Source of the DNA: Dethiobacter alkaliphilus
Lineage (GTDB): Bacteria; Bacillota; Dethiobacteria; DTU022; UBA8154
DNA: 64,000 bases
Assembly (NCBI GenBank): GCA_016841605.1
Contig: JAENYV010000003.1
Span: 73,064 to 137,063 of the forward strand
Direction of reading: 5' to 3'
Shown here: positions 1 through 10,935 of the stretch, piece by piece
How the letters are laid out: each line of letters begins with the position of its first letter
Position numbering within the stretch: the stretch's first letter is position 1
The notes under the pieces: model-generated
Databases searched by the model: none
What the model saw: the letters and a program-made list of their open reading frames with translations, nothing else
What the model was told of the DNA's origin: nothing
Program-made: the position numbers and the translations under genes

Positions 1-1086
1 CGGCTTTTCCAGGGGAACCTCAAACAAGCGGAGATCTTTCTTTGCAGAAAAAATTTTTAAAGCATCTCGGGAAAATGATGGAGCAACAATAACTTCCAGA
101 AATGTTTTCGATGCCAGTCTGGCTGTCTGCTCATCCACTTCCCTGTTGAGAGCAACGATCCCTCCAAATATTGCCACAGGGTCGGCATTATACGCTTTCC
201 GGTATGCTTCGAGCAGTGTAGGTGCCGAGCCTACTCCGCACGGGTTGGTATGTTTAACTGCAACAGCGACAGGTTTTTCAAACTCCCGGGCCAGTTCCCA
301 GGCTGCATGCAGATCGTTAACATTGTTAAAGGAAAGTTCTTTCCCCTGAAGCTGCCTGCCGGAGGCAATGGAGGCGGCCAAAGGTAGCGGTTCACAATAA
401 AAAGCCGCTCTTTGCTGAGGATTTTCACCATAGCGCAGATCCTGCACTCTGGTAAACGAAAAGGTAATCGTCGGGGGAAAGAGCCGTTTTTTTTCATCTT
501 GTAGACGCTGCCGGAGATAGTTGCTGATGATACTGTCATAGTAAGCAGTATGGGAAAAAGCGTCGACTGCCAACTGAAAACGGGTGGAAGGGGAAACATC
601 GCCTTCACGGCGCAACTCTTCCACAACCATACTGTATGCAGAGGGATCGACGACGATGATCACGTCCCGGTAGTTCTTTGCTGCTGCTCTGACCATAGTA
701 GGACCGCCGATATCAATATTTTCGATGGCTTCTTCCAGCGTTGTCTCTTCCCTGGCGATAACCTCGGGAAAGGGATAGAGGTTGACGGCAACAAGGTCAA
801 TGGGCTCAATGGCGTGTTCAGCCATCTGTTTGCCGTGAAGGGGGAGATCGCGACGCCCCAGGATACCACCGTGCACTTTCGGATGAAGGGTTTTCAGTCT
901 TCCGTCGAGAATCTCCGGAAATCCGGTCATCTCACTGATATCCTTGACTTTTACACCGGCCTCCCGCAGAGAGCGGGCAGTTCCCCCCGTAGAGACAATT
1001 TCCCACCCCATCGTCTCCAACTCCTGGGCAAAGATGACAACTCCTGCCTTATTGGAAACACTGATCAGAGCTTTTTTACCCTTCAA
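1..1086 (-). CDS. purH: PurH, bifunctional AICAR formyltransferase / IMP cyclohydrolase (partial, N-terminal ~362 residues)
   Basis: Catalyses the last two steps of IMP synthesis. The frame is open from a TTG at 1086 to the window edge, so the C-terminal ~150 residues are missing. Seen: an N-terminal MGS-like cyclohydrolase segment (KALISVSNKAG, then STGGTARSL), the block NIDIGGPTMVRAAAKNYRDV near residues 123-142, LRYGENPQQ where the family usually has ENPHQ, and the catalytic Lys-His pair in VKHTNPCGVG at about residues 278-279. There is no in-frame ATG upstream; the TTG follows a GGAG site and overlaps the end of purN by 11 bases, which implies translational coupling. It is the last gene of the pur operon visible here; purD may follow outside the window. 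Confidence 0.95.
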   Translation of the reverse strand, partial: MKGKKALISVSNKAGVVIFAQELETMGWEIVSTGGTARSLREAGVKVKDISEMTGFPEILDGRLKTLHPKVHGGILGRRDLPLHGKQMAEHAIEPIDLVAVNLYPFPEVIAREETTLEEAIENIDIGGPTMVRAAAKNYRDVIIVVDPSAYSMVVEELRREGDVSPSTRFQLAVDAFSHTAYYDSIISNYLRQRLQDEKKRLFPPTITFSFTRVQDLRYGENPQQRAAFYCEPLPLAASIASGRQLQGKELSFNNVNDLHAAWELAREFEKPVAVAVKHTNPCGVGSAPTLLEAYRKAYNADPVAIFGGIVALNREVDEQTARLASKTFLEVIVAPSFSRDALKIFSAKKDLRLFEVPLEKP

Positions 1087-1681
1087 TATGTATACACCTT
1101 CTCCCTTCCAAACGTAATTTCTGTTCAATGAAAAGCTGAATGGCTCTGGGATAAAGGCGGTGCTCAACCCGGTGGATTCTTTCATGCAGGGTATGCTCGG
1201 TATCATCGTCCAAAACGGGAACCGAATCTTGAAGTATAATCGGACCGGTATCCAGACCCTCATCAACAAAATGAACGGTAACTCCGCTCACCCTAACCCC
1301 GTAAGAAAGGGCTTTTTGCACACCGTTAAGTCCGGGAAAAGCAGGAAGCAGGGAGGGATGGATATTGATAATCTTCCCCCTGAATTTCCGGACAAAGAAA
1401 GGGGATAAAAGACGCATGAACCCTGCTAGGACAACCAATTCTATCTGCCTTTCCAGCAGCAGGGCAACAATAACCCGGTCAAAAGCTTCCCGATCCTTAT
1501 ATTCCCGCGGATTTATGTACAAATTTTCAATACCATGTTTTTTGGCTCTTTCCAGGGCATAGGCATCCTCAACGTCGCTGATCACGACCTGTACCTGTCC
1601 GGCGATCTCTTCCCTTTCGATGGCATCGATAATTGCCTGCAGGTTACTCCCGTAACCGGAGGCAAGTACAGCCAGACGCAT
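1076..1681 (-). CDS. purN: PurN, phosphoribosylglycinamide formyltransferase
   Basis: Transfers a formyl group from 10-formyl-THF to GAR, the third step of purine synthesis. The protein is 201 residues with the family layout: GYGSNLQ near the N-terminus, NIHPSLLPAFPG with Asn106 and His108, and DEGLDTGPII with Asp144, which match the E. coli catalytic numbering when the ATG at 1681 is used. A longer frame starts at 1705, but the 1681 ATG has an AGGTGG site six bases upstream and avoids overlap with purM. It lies 16 bases after purM and overlaps purH. Confidence 0.95.
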   Translation of the reverse strand: MRLAVLASGYGSNLQAIIDAIEREEIAGQVQVVISDVEDAYALERAKKHGIENLYINPREYKDREAFDRVIVALLLERQIELVVLAGFMRLLSPFFVRKFRGKIINIHPSLLPAFPGLNGVQKALSYGVRVSGVTVHFVDEGLDTGPIILQDSVPVLDDDTEHTLHERIHRVEHRLYPRAIQLFIEQKLRLEGRRCIHIEG

Positions 1682-1697
1682 GGTTAACCACCTGCCT

Positions 1698-2744
1698 TTA
1701 GACAATTTTAATCACATTCATGTGATCGTCGCTTTTTTCCAGCCGGCCTATTTCCCAGGCCGGCCATTTTGCTTCATTCAATTTCCTGAGAACCCCGGCG
1801 GCAGCAGGTGGTGAGACAACCAGGATCATGCCGATTCCCATATTAAAAGTTCGGAACATCTCCCGCTCCGGGACAGGTCCTGTTTCCCGGATCATGGAGA
1901 AAACAGGAGGCACTCTCCAGCGTTTCTTTTCCACCACAGCACTTATTCCCCGCGGCAAAATGCGGGGAAGGTTCAATTCAATACCTCCGCCGGTAATATG
2001 AGCAATCCCCTTAATATGGTATTCCTTTAGCAAAGGCAAAATCAGGGGAACATAAATTTTGGTCGGTTTTAAAAGCTCTTCACCCAGAAGACAGCCGAGG
2101 ATAGGATAATGCTCCTTTAAAGAAAGCTTCCCATGTTCCAGTAAAACTTTGCGGACCAGCGAAAAACCGTTACTGTGCAGCCCTGTTGAAGCAAGCCCGA
2201 TCAAAAGATCCCCGGGAAGAATATCTTTACCGGGAAGAATTTTTTCCTTTTCCGCCATCCCCACGGCAAAACCGGCCAGATCGTATTCCCCGGGAGGATA
2301 AAAACCCGGCATCTCAGCCGTCTCGCCGCCCAGTAGAGCGCAACCGGCCTGACGGCATCCTTCGGCAACCCCGCGGATAATCTCCACGGCAGACTCATTA
2401 TTTATTTTGCCCACTGCCAGATAATCCAGAAAAAAAAGGGGCTCCGCACCCTGGGCCAGCAAATCGTTTACACACATGGCTACGGCATCTATACCCACTG
2501 TATCATGCTTGCCCATCTCAAAGGCCAGTTTAAGCTTCGTCCCCACACCGTCGGTAGCGGCCGCAAGGACCGGCTCCCGATATCTCTCTGTGCGGGGCTG
2601 GAAGAGGCCGGAAAAACCGCCCAACTCGGTCAGGACTTCCGGACGAAAAGTGGCCCGAACAATTTCCTTAATATCCCGCACTACCTGTTCTCCCGCCTCA
2701 ATATCCACCCCGGCACTCTTGTAATCAAAACCTTCTCCAGTCAT
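1698..2744 (-). CDS. purM: PurM, phosphoribosylformylglycinamidine cyclo-ligase (AIR synthetase)
   Basis: ATP-dependent closure of the imidazole ring, FGAM to AIR. The protein is 348 residues, normal for the family. Visible signatures are [11 protein letters not shown] at the N-terminus, a glycine-rich [40 protein letters not shown] and [12 protein letters not shown]. The ATG at 2744 follows a GGGGATGG site. It sits between purF (19 bases upstream) and purN (16 bases downstream) in the pur operon. Confidence 0.95.
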   Translation of the reverse strand: MTGEGFDYKSAGVDIEAGEQVVRDIKEIVRATFRPEVLTELGGFSGLFQPRTERYREPVLAAATDGVGTKLKLAFEMGKHDTVGIDAVAMCVNDLLAQGAEPLFFLDYLAVGKINNESAVEIIRGVAEGCRQAGCALLGGETAEMPGFYPPGEYDLAGFAVGMAEKEKILPGKDILPGDLLIGLASTGLHSNGFSLVRKVLLEHGKLSLKEHYPILGCLLGEELLKPTKIYVPLILPLLKEYHIKGIAHITGGGIELNLPRILPRGISAVVEKKRWRVPPVFSMIRETGPVPEREMFRTFNMGIGMILVVSPPAAAGVLRKLNEAKWPAWEIGRLEKSDDHMNVIKIV

Positions 2745-2763
2745 AGACTAATCCATCCCCTAA

Positions 2764-4155
2764 TTAAATTGGATAATCTCCGGAAAAACAGGCCAGGCAG
2801 AGTTCCTGCTCCGACATCCCCACAGATTTCAGCATCCCTTCCCGGCTCAGATACTCCAGGCTGGTAGCGCCAATTTCCCGGCGAATGTCTTCTCCATCCC
2901 TGCTGTAACCGATAAGCTCCTCATACGTGGGAGTATTAATCCCCAAATTACAGGGAGAAACAAACGGCGGCGAGCTGATGCGCAGATGAACCTCTTTGGC
3001 CCCGGCCCTGAAAAACATCTCCACCAACTTTTTGCTGGTTGTCCCCCGGACGATAGAATCATCCACGACAACGATTCTTTTCCCTTCCACCACTTTTTGC
3101 ACCGGGTTCAACTTTAACTGGACGCCGATATCACGAATCTTCTGCTCGGGCTGGATAAAAGTCCGGCCGATATAGCGGTTTTTAATCATGCCCGTCTCAT
3201 AAGAAAGCCCCAGCTCTTCGGCGAATCCGGAAGCCGCGGCCAGGCTGGAATCCGGAACACCGGTTACGATATCGGAATCCACGGGATGTTCCCGGGCAAG
3301 CTGCCGCCCCAGTTCCTTGCGCACCAGGTGCACGTTTCTCCCGCAGAGATTGCTGTCGGGACGGGCAAAATAAATGAATTCAAAAACGCAGAGAGCAGAC
3401 CGGTGGGAAGGAAGAACCTGGATGCTTTTTAACCCTTCCCCATCAATAACCACCATTTCCCCGGGGTTAATATCCCGAATTGTTTCTGCCCCTATTGTAT
3501 CAAAAGCGCATGTCTCGGAAGCCAAAACATAATGGCCGTTCCATGATCCAAGAGATAATGGGCGGATACCAAAGGGATCCCGGACACCGATCAGCTTGTT
3601 CTCCGTCAAGAAGACAAAGGCATAGGAGCCATGAAGATACGGTAAAACTCCTTTCAGGGAGGTCTCCAGATCATGGTACCCGTAACGGGCAACAAGGTGG
3701 GTAACCAGCTCACTGTCTGTTGAAGTCTGAAAGATAGAACCCTCCTGCTCCAACCTTTCCCTCAATTCTTCGGAATTAACCAGATTACCGTTATGAGCCA
3801 CCGCGAGGCAGCCCTGACGGGAGCGAATAAGCAGAGGCTGCGCGTTTTCCGGACGGCTCGCTCCAGTGGTAGAATAACGGACATGACCGGTTCCCGCGAC
3901 CGGTTTAATCTCTTTTATAATTTCTTTATCATAGGCCAATGCTTCGGAAACCAAACCCATCCCTTTTTTCAAGTATATCTGCCTTCCGTCGCTGAGAGCA
4001 ATCCCCGCGCTCTCCTGTCCCCTGTGCTGCAAGGCATAAAGGGCATATTTAATCACATGATACAGGTCTTCCCCGGGAGCATAAACTCCGAATACCCCAC
4101 AGGCCTCTCTCAGCTTATCTGTCCCCCTCTTACGGAAATCCAATGCAAATGACAA
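2764..4155 (-). CDS. purF: PurF, amidophosphoribosyltransferase (glutamine PRPP amidotransferase)
   Basis: First committed step of purine synthesis: PRPP plus glutamine to phosphoribosylamine. Seen: an Ntn-type glutaminase domain whose nucleophile would be the Cys of REACGVFGVY after propeptide removal, GHVRYSTTGAS, and the PRPP-binding loop VVVDDSIVRGTTS. Cysteines in RSALCVFE, SPCNLG and the terminal LCLAC fit the Bacillus-type 4Fe-4S cluster. The frame is open to a GTG at 4206 without a ribosome site; I prefer the TTG at 4155, which follows AGAAGGGGG and leaves an 18-residue propeptide. The exact start is uncertain. Confidence 0.94.
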   Translation of the reverse strand: MSFALDFRKRGTDKLREACGVFGVYAPGEDLYHVIKYALYALQHRGQESAGIALSDGRQIYLKKGMGLVSEALAYDKEIIKEIKPVAGTGHVRYSTTGASRPENAQPLLIRSRQGCLAVAHNGNLVNSEELRERLEQEGSIFQTSTDSELVTHLVARYGYHDLETSLKGVLPYLHGSYAFVFLTENKLIGVRDPFGIRPLSLGSWNGHYVLASETCAFDTIGAETIRDINPGEMVVIDGEGLKSIQVLPSHRSALCVFEFIYFARPDSNLCGRNVHLVRKELGRQLAREHPVDSDIVTGVPDSSLAAASGFAEELGLSYETGMIKNRYIGRTFIQPEQKIRDIGVQLKLNPVQKVVEGKRIVVVDDSIVRGTTSKKLVEMFFRAGAKEVHLRISSPPFVSPCNLGINTPTYEELIGYSRDGEDIRREIGATSLEYLSREGMLKSVGMSEQELCLACFSGDYPI

Positions 4156-4274
4156 CAAACTTCCCCCTTCTAGGAGCAGGTTGTATTTAGTATATACAGC
4201 GGTCACTCGAAAGCTTCCGCAGTACTTCCGGATTTATCTCCTCTACCTCTTTAGCGTAACTTTGGCGGGGTTTT

Positions 4275-5579
4275 TCACTCGCTTTTTTCTAAACCCAATC
4301 GCTGGAAAATACGGGAAACATGGCGAAGATTATTTCTGGGATCAAAACAGGCATCAAGCTCTCCGGGTGTAAGACGGGAAGCTACTTTTTTATCCTGTTC
4401 CAATAGTTCCCGGAAGGAAAGCTCTTCTTCCCAGGAACGCATGGCAAGTTGCTGGACGAGATCATACGCTTCCTCCCTGGAAAAGCCTTTTTCGACCAGA
4501 GCGAGAAGAACCCCCTGAGAAAAAACCAGCCCCCGTGTCTTTTCCAGATTACGCAGCATATTTTGCGGATAAATATGCAACTCTCGAATGATGCGGATCA
4601 TCTGATCCAGCAAGTAGTGCACCAGAATAGTAGAATCGGGAAATATTACTCTTTCCGCGGAAGAATGAGAAATATCCCGTTCATGCCAGAGGGGAATATT
4701 TTCCAGAGCAACCTGCGCGTTGGCCCTGACCAGCCTTGCCAGGCCGCTAACCTGTTCACAGGAAACCGGATTGCGTTTGTGCGGCATGGCAGATGAGCCT
4801 TTCTGACCACTGTAGAAAGGTTCCTCCACCTCGCGCACTTCTGTTTTCTGCAGACTGCGGATCTCTACGGCAAACTTATCCAGCGAAGAGGCGATCAGCG
4901 CCAGGACCGCAAGAAGCTCACCATGACCGTCCCGCTGCAGAATCTGAGTTGAAATGGGGGCGGGCTTCAGCCCTAACCGGCGGCAGACTTCCTCTTCAAC
5001 CCAGGGATCAAGGTAAGCATATGTCCCGACAGCCCCGGATATTTTACCGTAGGAGACTGCATCAACAGCCCTTTGCAAACGCTTTTTATGCCGGTTCATC
5101 TCGTCCCACCAGAGGGCAAATTTTAAACCGAGGGTGATGGGTTCCGCATGGATGCCATGGGTACGGCCGATCATCACGGTATCACGGTGCCGGAGAGCCT
5201 GCTTTCCCAGGATGGATATCAGTTCCTCAAGCTTCCCGGCGATATGCCCGCAGGCCTCCTGAAGCAGCAGGGAAAGAGCCGTATCCACAACATCATAAGA
5301 AGTCAGCCCGTAATGAAAATAGCGGGACTCATCGCCCAGACTCTCTGCCACGCAACGGGTAAAGGCCACCACATCATGACGGGTCATCTCTTCAATTTGA
5401 AGAATTCTCTCCACGGTAAAAGCAGCATTATTCTCTATAGCCCGGGCTGCCTCGAGAGGAATAATCCCCTTTTCGGCCAGAGCGTAACAAACGGCAATCT
5501 CAATATCCAAAAATTTTCTATACCGATTTTCCAGTTCCCAGATACGACCCATCTCTGGTCTTGTATATCTTTCGATCAA
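4275..5579 (-). CDS. purB: PurB, adenylosuccinate lyase
   Basis: Releases fumarate from SAICAR and from adenylosuccinate, so it acts in both IMP and AMP synthesis. About 434 residues. The lyase signature SSAMPHKRNP is present, together with MIGRTHGIHAEP carrying the usual Thr-His pair. The N-terminus LIERYTRPEMGRIWEL matches PurB proteins that begin Met-Ile-Glu-Arg-Tyr, which points to the TTG at 5579 with GGAG eight bases upstream rather than the GTG at 5588. It is followed by a ~120-base gap before purF in which I see no clear terminator. Confidence 0.94.
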   Translation of the reverse strand: MIERYTRPEMGRIWELENRYRKFLDIEIAVCYALAEKGIIPLEAARAIENNAAFTVERILQIEEMTRHDVVAFTRCVAESLGDESRYFHYGLTSYDVVDTALSLLLQEACGHIAGKLEELISILGKQALRHRDTVMIGRTHGIHAEPITLGLKFALWWDEMNRHKKRLQRAVDAVSYGKISGAVGTYAYLDPWVEEEVCRRLGLKPAPISTQILQRDGHGELLAVLALIASSLDKFAVEIRSLQKTEVREVEEPFYSGQKGSSAMPHKRNPVSCEQVSGLARLVRANAQVALENIPLWHERDISHSSAERVIFPDSTILVHYLLDQMIRIIRELHIYPQNMLRNLEKTRGLVFSQGVLLALVEKGFSREEAYDLVQQLAMRSWEEELSFRELLEQDKKVASRLTPGELDACFDPRNNLRHVSRIFQRLGLEKSE

Positions 5580-5627
5580 ACATGACACTCCGATCTAGTT
5601 AAGGTATGGGTTTTTTTATTCCCTTCA

Positions 5628-6146
5628 TCAGCTTTCTTTCTGCTCCAGGTAAGCTCGGTACCCAAGTTCCTGAAGACGCCGGTTTTTTCCTTTCACCTGC
5701 GAAGCAAGTTCTTCTTTATAGCTGACAAGTTGATTGCTCAACACCGGGTCTTCCAAAGCTAAAATCTGCGCGGCTAAAATCCCGGCATTAAAAGCACCAT
5801 CCAGAGCAACCGTCGCCACGGGAATCCCTTTGGGCATCTGCACCATGGCATAGAGGGCATCAATCCCTCCCAGGGCCGAACCGCTGAGCGGAACAGCGAT
5901 AACAGGAAGCGTCGTCAACGCAGCGATAACCCCTGCCAGGTGTGCTGCCGCACCCGCGCCCGCTATAATTACCTTTACACCCCTCGAAGCGGCTTTTCCG
6001 GCAAAGTCCGCGGTCTCGGCAGGAAGGCGGTGCGCCGAGGAAATAAGCACTTCATAGGGAATAGCAAATTTCTCCAGCGCTTCCAGGCAAGAGGACATTA
6101 TTTTCAGATCCGAGTCGCTACCCATCACGACGCTTACTTTTACCAT
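5628..6146 (-). CDS. purE: PurE, N5-carboxyaminoimidazole ribonucleotide mutase
   Basis: Class I PurE converts N5-CAIR to CAIR. About 172 residues with the typical VVMGSDSDLKIM phosphate-binding loop at the N-terminus, ISSAHRLPAE, and AGAGAAAHLAGVIAALT. The ATG at 6146 has AAGGAGGTG directly upstream; the frame runs to 6179 but would overlap guaA. No purK is present in the window. Second gene of the operon after guaA (19-base gap). Confidence 0.95.
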   Translation of the reverse strand: MVKVSVVMGSDSDLKIMSSCLEALEKFAIPYEVLISSAHRLPAETADFAGKAASRGVKVIIAGAGAAAHLAGVIAALTTLPVIAVPLSGSALGGIDALYAMVQMPKGIPVATVALDGAFNAGILAAQILALEDPVLSNQLVSYKEELASQVKGKNRRLQELGYRAYLEQKES

Positions 6147-6165
6147 GAGGCACCTCCTTAATATC

Positions 6166-7704
6166 TCATTCCCACTCAATAGTTGCCGGGGGTTTGGTAG
6201 TTATATCATAAACAAAACGATTAACCTGCGGGATCTCATTGACCAGACGATTAGAAATATTTTCCAGAACATCATAAGGCATCCGATACCAATCTGCCGT
6301 CATCGCATCCTGACTGGTGACGGCCCTTAACACAACCGTATGAGCATATGTCCGGCTATCTCCTTTAACCCCCACGCTAAGAATATTGGGGAGCACGGCA
6401 AAGGCCTGCCAGATATCCCTGTAGAGCCCTGCTTTCTTAATCTCTTCAATAATTATATCATCCGCTTCCTGAAGGATCTCTACTTTCTCAGGTGTAACTT
6501 CTCCCAAAATGCGCACGGCCATACCGGGACCGGGAAAAGGATGCCGCCAGACAATATCTTCGGGCAGACCCAGTTCCTGGGCTACACGGCGAACCTCATC
6601 CTTAAATAAATATTTTAAGGGCTCGATCAGAGAAAGCTTCATATCATCGGGAAGTCCCCCCACATTATGGTGAGATTTTATGACCGATGCTGTGGCTGTA
6701 CCGCTTTCAATAATATCGGGATAAAGGGTGCCCTGGACGAGATATTCGATTCCGCCGATTTTCTCGGCCTCCCGTTCAAAAACACGGATAAAATGATTAC
6801 CGATAATCTTTCTCTTTTTTTCCGGATCAATAACACCCTGCAGCAGTGCTAAAAACTCGGATCCTGCCTCCACAGCGATAAGCTCCATTTGAAATTTCTC
6901 TCTAAAAGTCTTGACCACCTGTTCTTTTTCACCCTTGCGTAAAAGCCCGTGATCCACAAAAATACAGATCAGGCGAGATCCGATCGCCTGATGGACCAGG
7001 ACAGCCGCAACGGAAGAATCTATCCCTCCGCTCAAACCGCAGACAACTTTACCCTCTTCTCCCACTTTTTGTCTGATCTCTGTTATACTGCCCTCAATAA
7101 AATTCTCCATCGTCCAGTCTCCGGAAAACCCGCAGACCCGGTAAAGAAAATTGCTGAGAATTTGCTGCCCCTGGGGAGTATGAACTACTTCAGGATGAAA
7201 CTGCAAGCCGAAAAATTTCCTCTTTTCATCTGCCATGGCAGAAATGGGAGAATTTTCGCTGGCTGCAATCACCTCGAAACCGGCAGGCAACTTCATAACC
7301 TGATCTCCGTGACTCATCCAGGCTTCAAATCTTTTTCCCAGACCCTCCAGCAACGGGGATTGTTCACGAGAAGTTAAAAAAGTCCTGCCGTACTCCTGGT
7401 GCCGGGCTCGCATGACCTCTCCACCCAGGTCTTTGGCCATTAACTGCATCCCGTAGCAGATCCCAAGCAGGGGAATCCCCATGCGGTAGAAACCTTGGTC
7501 ACAGCAGGGAGCTTCCTGGTCATAGACGCTGGCGGAGCCACCGGAAAAAATAAGGGCAGAAGGACCTGCTTCAACCAGCTCTTCCAGAGATACATTATAA
7601 GGCTTAATCTCGCAATAAACTTTTAATTCACGAATTCTGCGGGCAATGAGTTGGGTGTACTGTCCTCCAAAATCCACAATTACCACTTTTTCCAGTGTAC
7701 CCAT
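6166..7704 (-). CDS. guaA: GuaA, GMP synthase (glutamine-hydrolysing)
   Basis: Converts XMP to GMP. 512 residues from the ATG at 7704, which follows AAAAGGAGAAC. An N-terminal class I glutamine amidotransferase domain shows [17 protein letters not shown] (nucleophile Cys) and [13 protein letters not shown] (His/Glu). The C-terminal ATP-pyrophosphatase domain shows [12 protein letters not shown], and the GMP synthase dimerisation end is IEWE. It heads the pur operon here, which is unusual compared with Bacillus, where guaA stands alone; this puts GMP and IMP synthesis under shared transcription. Confidence 0.96.
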   Translation of the reverse strand: MGTLEKVVIVDFGGQYTQLIARRIRELKVYCEIKPYNVSLEELVEAGPSALIFSGGSASVYDQEAPCCDQGFYRMGIPLLGICYGMQLMAKDLGGEVMRARHQEYGRTFLTSREQSPLLEGLGKRFEAWMSHGDQVMKLPAGFEVIAASENSPISAMADEKRKFFGLQFHPEVVHTPQGQQILSNFLYRVCGFSGDWTMENFIEGSITEIRQKVGEEGKVVCGLSGGIDSSVAAVLVHQAIGSRLICIFVDHGLLRKGEKEQVVKTFREKFQMELIAVEAGSEFLALLQGVIDPEKKRKIIGNHFIRVFEREAEKIGGIEYLVQGTLYPDIIESGTATASVIKSHHNVGGLPDDMKLSLIEPLKYLFKDEVRRVAQELGLPEDIVWRHPFPGPGMAVRILGEVTPEKVEILQEADDIIIEEIKKAGLYRDIWQAFAVLPNILSVGVKGDSRTYAHTVVLRAVTSQDAMTADWYRMPYDVLENISNRLVNEIPQVNRFVYDITTKPPATIEWE

Positions 7705-7741
7705 CAAAGTTCTCCTTTTCAATACTAAAACACAATGTACT

Positions 7742-7770
7742 CAAATACAACGCTTTCTTTTATTCGTCAA
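7742..7770 (-). promoter_or_regulatory. Candidate sigma-A promoter of the guaA-pur operon
   Basis: On the minus strand a TTGACG (7770-7765) is followed after 17 bases by TATTTG (7747-7742), 38 bases before the guaA start. The -35 is good and the -10 is weak. I could not identify a purine riboswitch in the ~140 bases between groEL and guaA. Confidence 0.4.
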
Positions 7771-7794
7771 ACCAGGTCTTTTTTCCTCCTGTTG

Positions 7795-7825
7795 CATGAA
7801 AAAAACCGGGAGAAATCTCCCGGTT
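7795..7825 (-). terminator. Rho-independent terminator of groEL
   Basis: A ten-base-pair stem (AACCGGGAGA against TCTCCCGGTT, 7804-7825) with a tiny loop lies 20 bases after the groEL stop and is followed on the minus strand by a T run. The plus strand also has T residues after the stem. Confidence 0.85.
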
Positions 7826-7845
7826 TTTTGCCCATTTTGTTTTGA

Positions 7846-9477
<1,632 letters not shown>

Positions 9478-9577
9478 TTACAATTCCCTCCTTAAAGGAA
9501 TGATTTAATCAATTTTACTTTAAAACTTCTTTTTGAACCCTGAGAGTCTTGCACCGGAAAAGTAAGTAATGAAAGGA

Positions 9578-9865
9578 TTACTGAAAAACGCCTAAAATAT
9601 CATCCTGCCGTAAGATAAGGTATTCTTCACCGTCAATCTTAACTTCCGTCCCCGCATACTTGGAAAAAACTACCTTATTTCCGACCTGGACATCCATCTC
9701 GACTCTTGTACCATTATCTAAAACTCGGCCCGGACCCACAGCCATGACTTCTCCCTCTTGCGGTTTTTCCTTTGCTTTATCGGGGAGAACAATACCGGAA
9801 CTGGTCTTTTCCTCCTTCTCTAAAACTTTAATAATCACTCTTTCGCCTAATGGCCTCAGATTCAT
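9578..9865 (-). CDS. groS: GroES, 10-kDa co-chaperonin
   Basis: Lid of the GroEL chamber. 95 residues starting [13 protein letters not shown], with the mobile-loop region [19 protein letters not shown] and the end DDILGVFQ. An AAGGAGGG site precedes the ATG. First gene of the groES-groEL operon. Confidence 0.98.
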   Translation of the reverse strand: MNLRPLGERVIIKVLEKEEKTSSGIVLPDKAKEKPQEGEVMAVGPGRVLDNGTRVEMDVQVGNKVVFSKYAGTEVKIDGEEYLILRQDDILGVFQ

Positions 9866-9900
9866 CTAAAACCCTCCTTGCATTTTTTTCTATTTTTTTG

Positions 9901-9927
9901 TTAGCACTCTTTAAAAGTGAGTGCTAA
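9901..9927 (-). promoter_or_regulatory. CIRCE operator (HrcA binding site)
   Basis: A perfect TTAGCACTC-N9-GAGTGCTAA inverted repeat, the consensus for HrcA repression of chaperonin operons. It lies between the promoter and the groES ribosome site. hrcA itself is not in the window. Confidence 0.97.
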
Positions 9928-9941
9928 TATCCTTTAGATAT

Positions 9942-9968
9942 ATTATAAAGAACGGATGGAGAAGGCAA
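9942..9968 (-). promoter_or_regulatory. Promoter of groES-groEL
   Basis: A consensus TATAAT at 9947-9942 with a TTGCCT-like -35 about 15-16 bases further upstream, immediately ahead of CIRCE. The position relative to CIRCE fits; the -35 spacing is slightly short. Confidence 0.7.
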
Positions 9969-10117
9969 ATCAGAAAAAACAGCATATATCAATTTTACAG
10001 GCCGTCTTAACTTACCACATTTGATTATCCCTTTTTTTCTCCCAATTACGTAAAATTACATAACATAACAGTATTCTCTATTATACCCATGAAAAAATAA
10101 AAATATGCGGTAAAAGC

Positions 10118-10147
10118 GGAAGTCAGAGGGCAGGAGCCGGGAGCCGG
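10118..10147. repeat. Low-complexity AGTCAG/GGAGCC repeat, copy 1
   Basis: A stretch built from AAGTCAGA, GCAGGAGCCGG and GAGCCGG units in the 340-base gap between groES and mog. Two further copies in the opposite orientation flank mog. Apart from this repeat, the groES promoter and the mog terminator, I see nothing else in 9970-10310. Confidence 0.6.
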
Positions 10148-10184
10148 AAAAAAACATTTTTTCATCTCGAATAACATTGATTTT

Positions 10185-10225
10185 TGATTAAAAATAAAGA
10201 TGCCCTTCTCCAATAAAAGGACATC
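10185..10225 (-). terminator. Terminator of the molybdenum-cofactor operon
   Basis: Read on the minus strand, GATGTCCTT and AAGGGCATC pair over nine positions (one G-U) around a nine-base loop, followed by TTTATTTTT. It lies about 85 bases after the mog stop. Confidence 0.75.
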
Positions 10226-10310
10226 CTTGTTATCACTTTATCGCAAGTGAATAACTTTACACAATGTCAAGCAACCGGGACCTTGCACTCAGTCGATATA
10301 CCAGTCATTA

Positions 10311-10868
10311 TTATTCCGGCTCCTGAATTCCGACTTCTGTCTTCTGCATTATTGGCGGACTGCAATCCGCGACCGTTCCCCGCAGCAGTTCAGCGGCATG
10401 AGGAATAGCGGGAAGAATAACCTCCAGGCACTCGCGAACCCCCCGAGGACTCCCCGGCAGGTTGACAATCAGAGTCTCTCCCCGAATACCGCACACTGCA
10501 CGGGAAAGCATGGCATGAGGCGTTTTTTTCATGCTTTCCTTTCTCATTGCCTCTGCCAGGCCGGGAACTTCTTTGTGAATAACATCGAGGGTCGCTTCAG
10601 GAGTAAAATCCCTGGGAGCAAGACCGGTCCCCCCCGTTGTTAGAATAAGGGAAGCTCTGATCTCATCAGCCAGCCTTTGTAACTCGGCTTTGAGCAAAGT
10701 GCGATCATCCGGAACAACACCATAAAAGACCACTTCCCATCCCTGCTCCTGCGCCATCTCTATAATTACCTTTCCGCTCAGGTCATCCCTTTCTCCTCTG
10801 GCACTACGGTCACTGGCTGTTAAAACGGCCACCCGAACCGGTATTTCCTTTTTCTGAGCATCTGTCAC
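10311..10868 (-). CDS. mog: Mog/MoaB-type molybdopterin adenylyltransferase
   Basis: Activates molybdopterin by adenylylation before metal insertion. About 185 residues of the MoCF_biosynth fold: VAVLTASDRSARGERDDLSG at the N-terminus and LTTGGTGLAPRDFTPEAT, the family signature. The GTG at 10868 follows GAGGTGG; a GTG nine bases further up is also possible. The last roughly ten codons lie inside a copy of the AGTCAG-type repeat, so the C-terminal tail is probably repeat-derived. Last gene of the moeA operon. Confidence 0.9.
   Translation of the reverse strand: MTDAQKKEIPVRVAVLTASDRSARGERDDLSGKVIIEMAQEQGWEVVFYGVVPDDRTLLKAELQRLADEIRASLILTTGGTGLAPRDFTPEATLDVIHKEVPGLAEAMRKESMKKTPHAMLSRAVCGIRGETLIVNLPGSPRGVRECLEVILPAIPHAAELLRGTVADCSPPIMQKTEVGIQEPE
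10312..10345. repeat. AGTCAG/GGAGCC repeat, copy 2 (inside the end of mog)
   Basis: TTATTCCGGCTCCTGAATTC followed by CGACTTCTGTCTTC. It starts with the same TTATTCCGGCTC as copy 3 and overlaps the last codons of mog. Confidence 0.6.
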
Positions 10869-10891
10869 TGGAACCACCTCTGCCTAGTTGA

Positions 10892-10933
10892 TTTTTATTC
10901 CGGCTCTTGACTTCCTGTTTCCGACTTCTCATC
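10892..10933. repeat. AGTCAG/GGAGCC repeat, copy 3 (between the moeA fusion and mog)
   Basis: TTATTCCGGCTCTTGACTTC and then a second CGACTTCTC block. Same orientation as copy 2, so mog is flanked by two direct copies. Confidence 0.6.
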
Positions 10934-10935
10934 CC

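Noticed and set aside
231-869. Two minus-strand open frames (231-626 and 660-869)
   Set aside because: They are shadows of the partial purH frame, which translates cleanly from 1086 to the window edge.
7705-7845. Purine riboswitch upstream of guaA
   Set aside because: The gap is too short after allowing for the groEL terminator and promoter, and the conserved core loops were not found.
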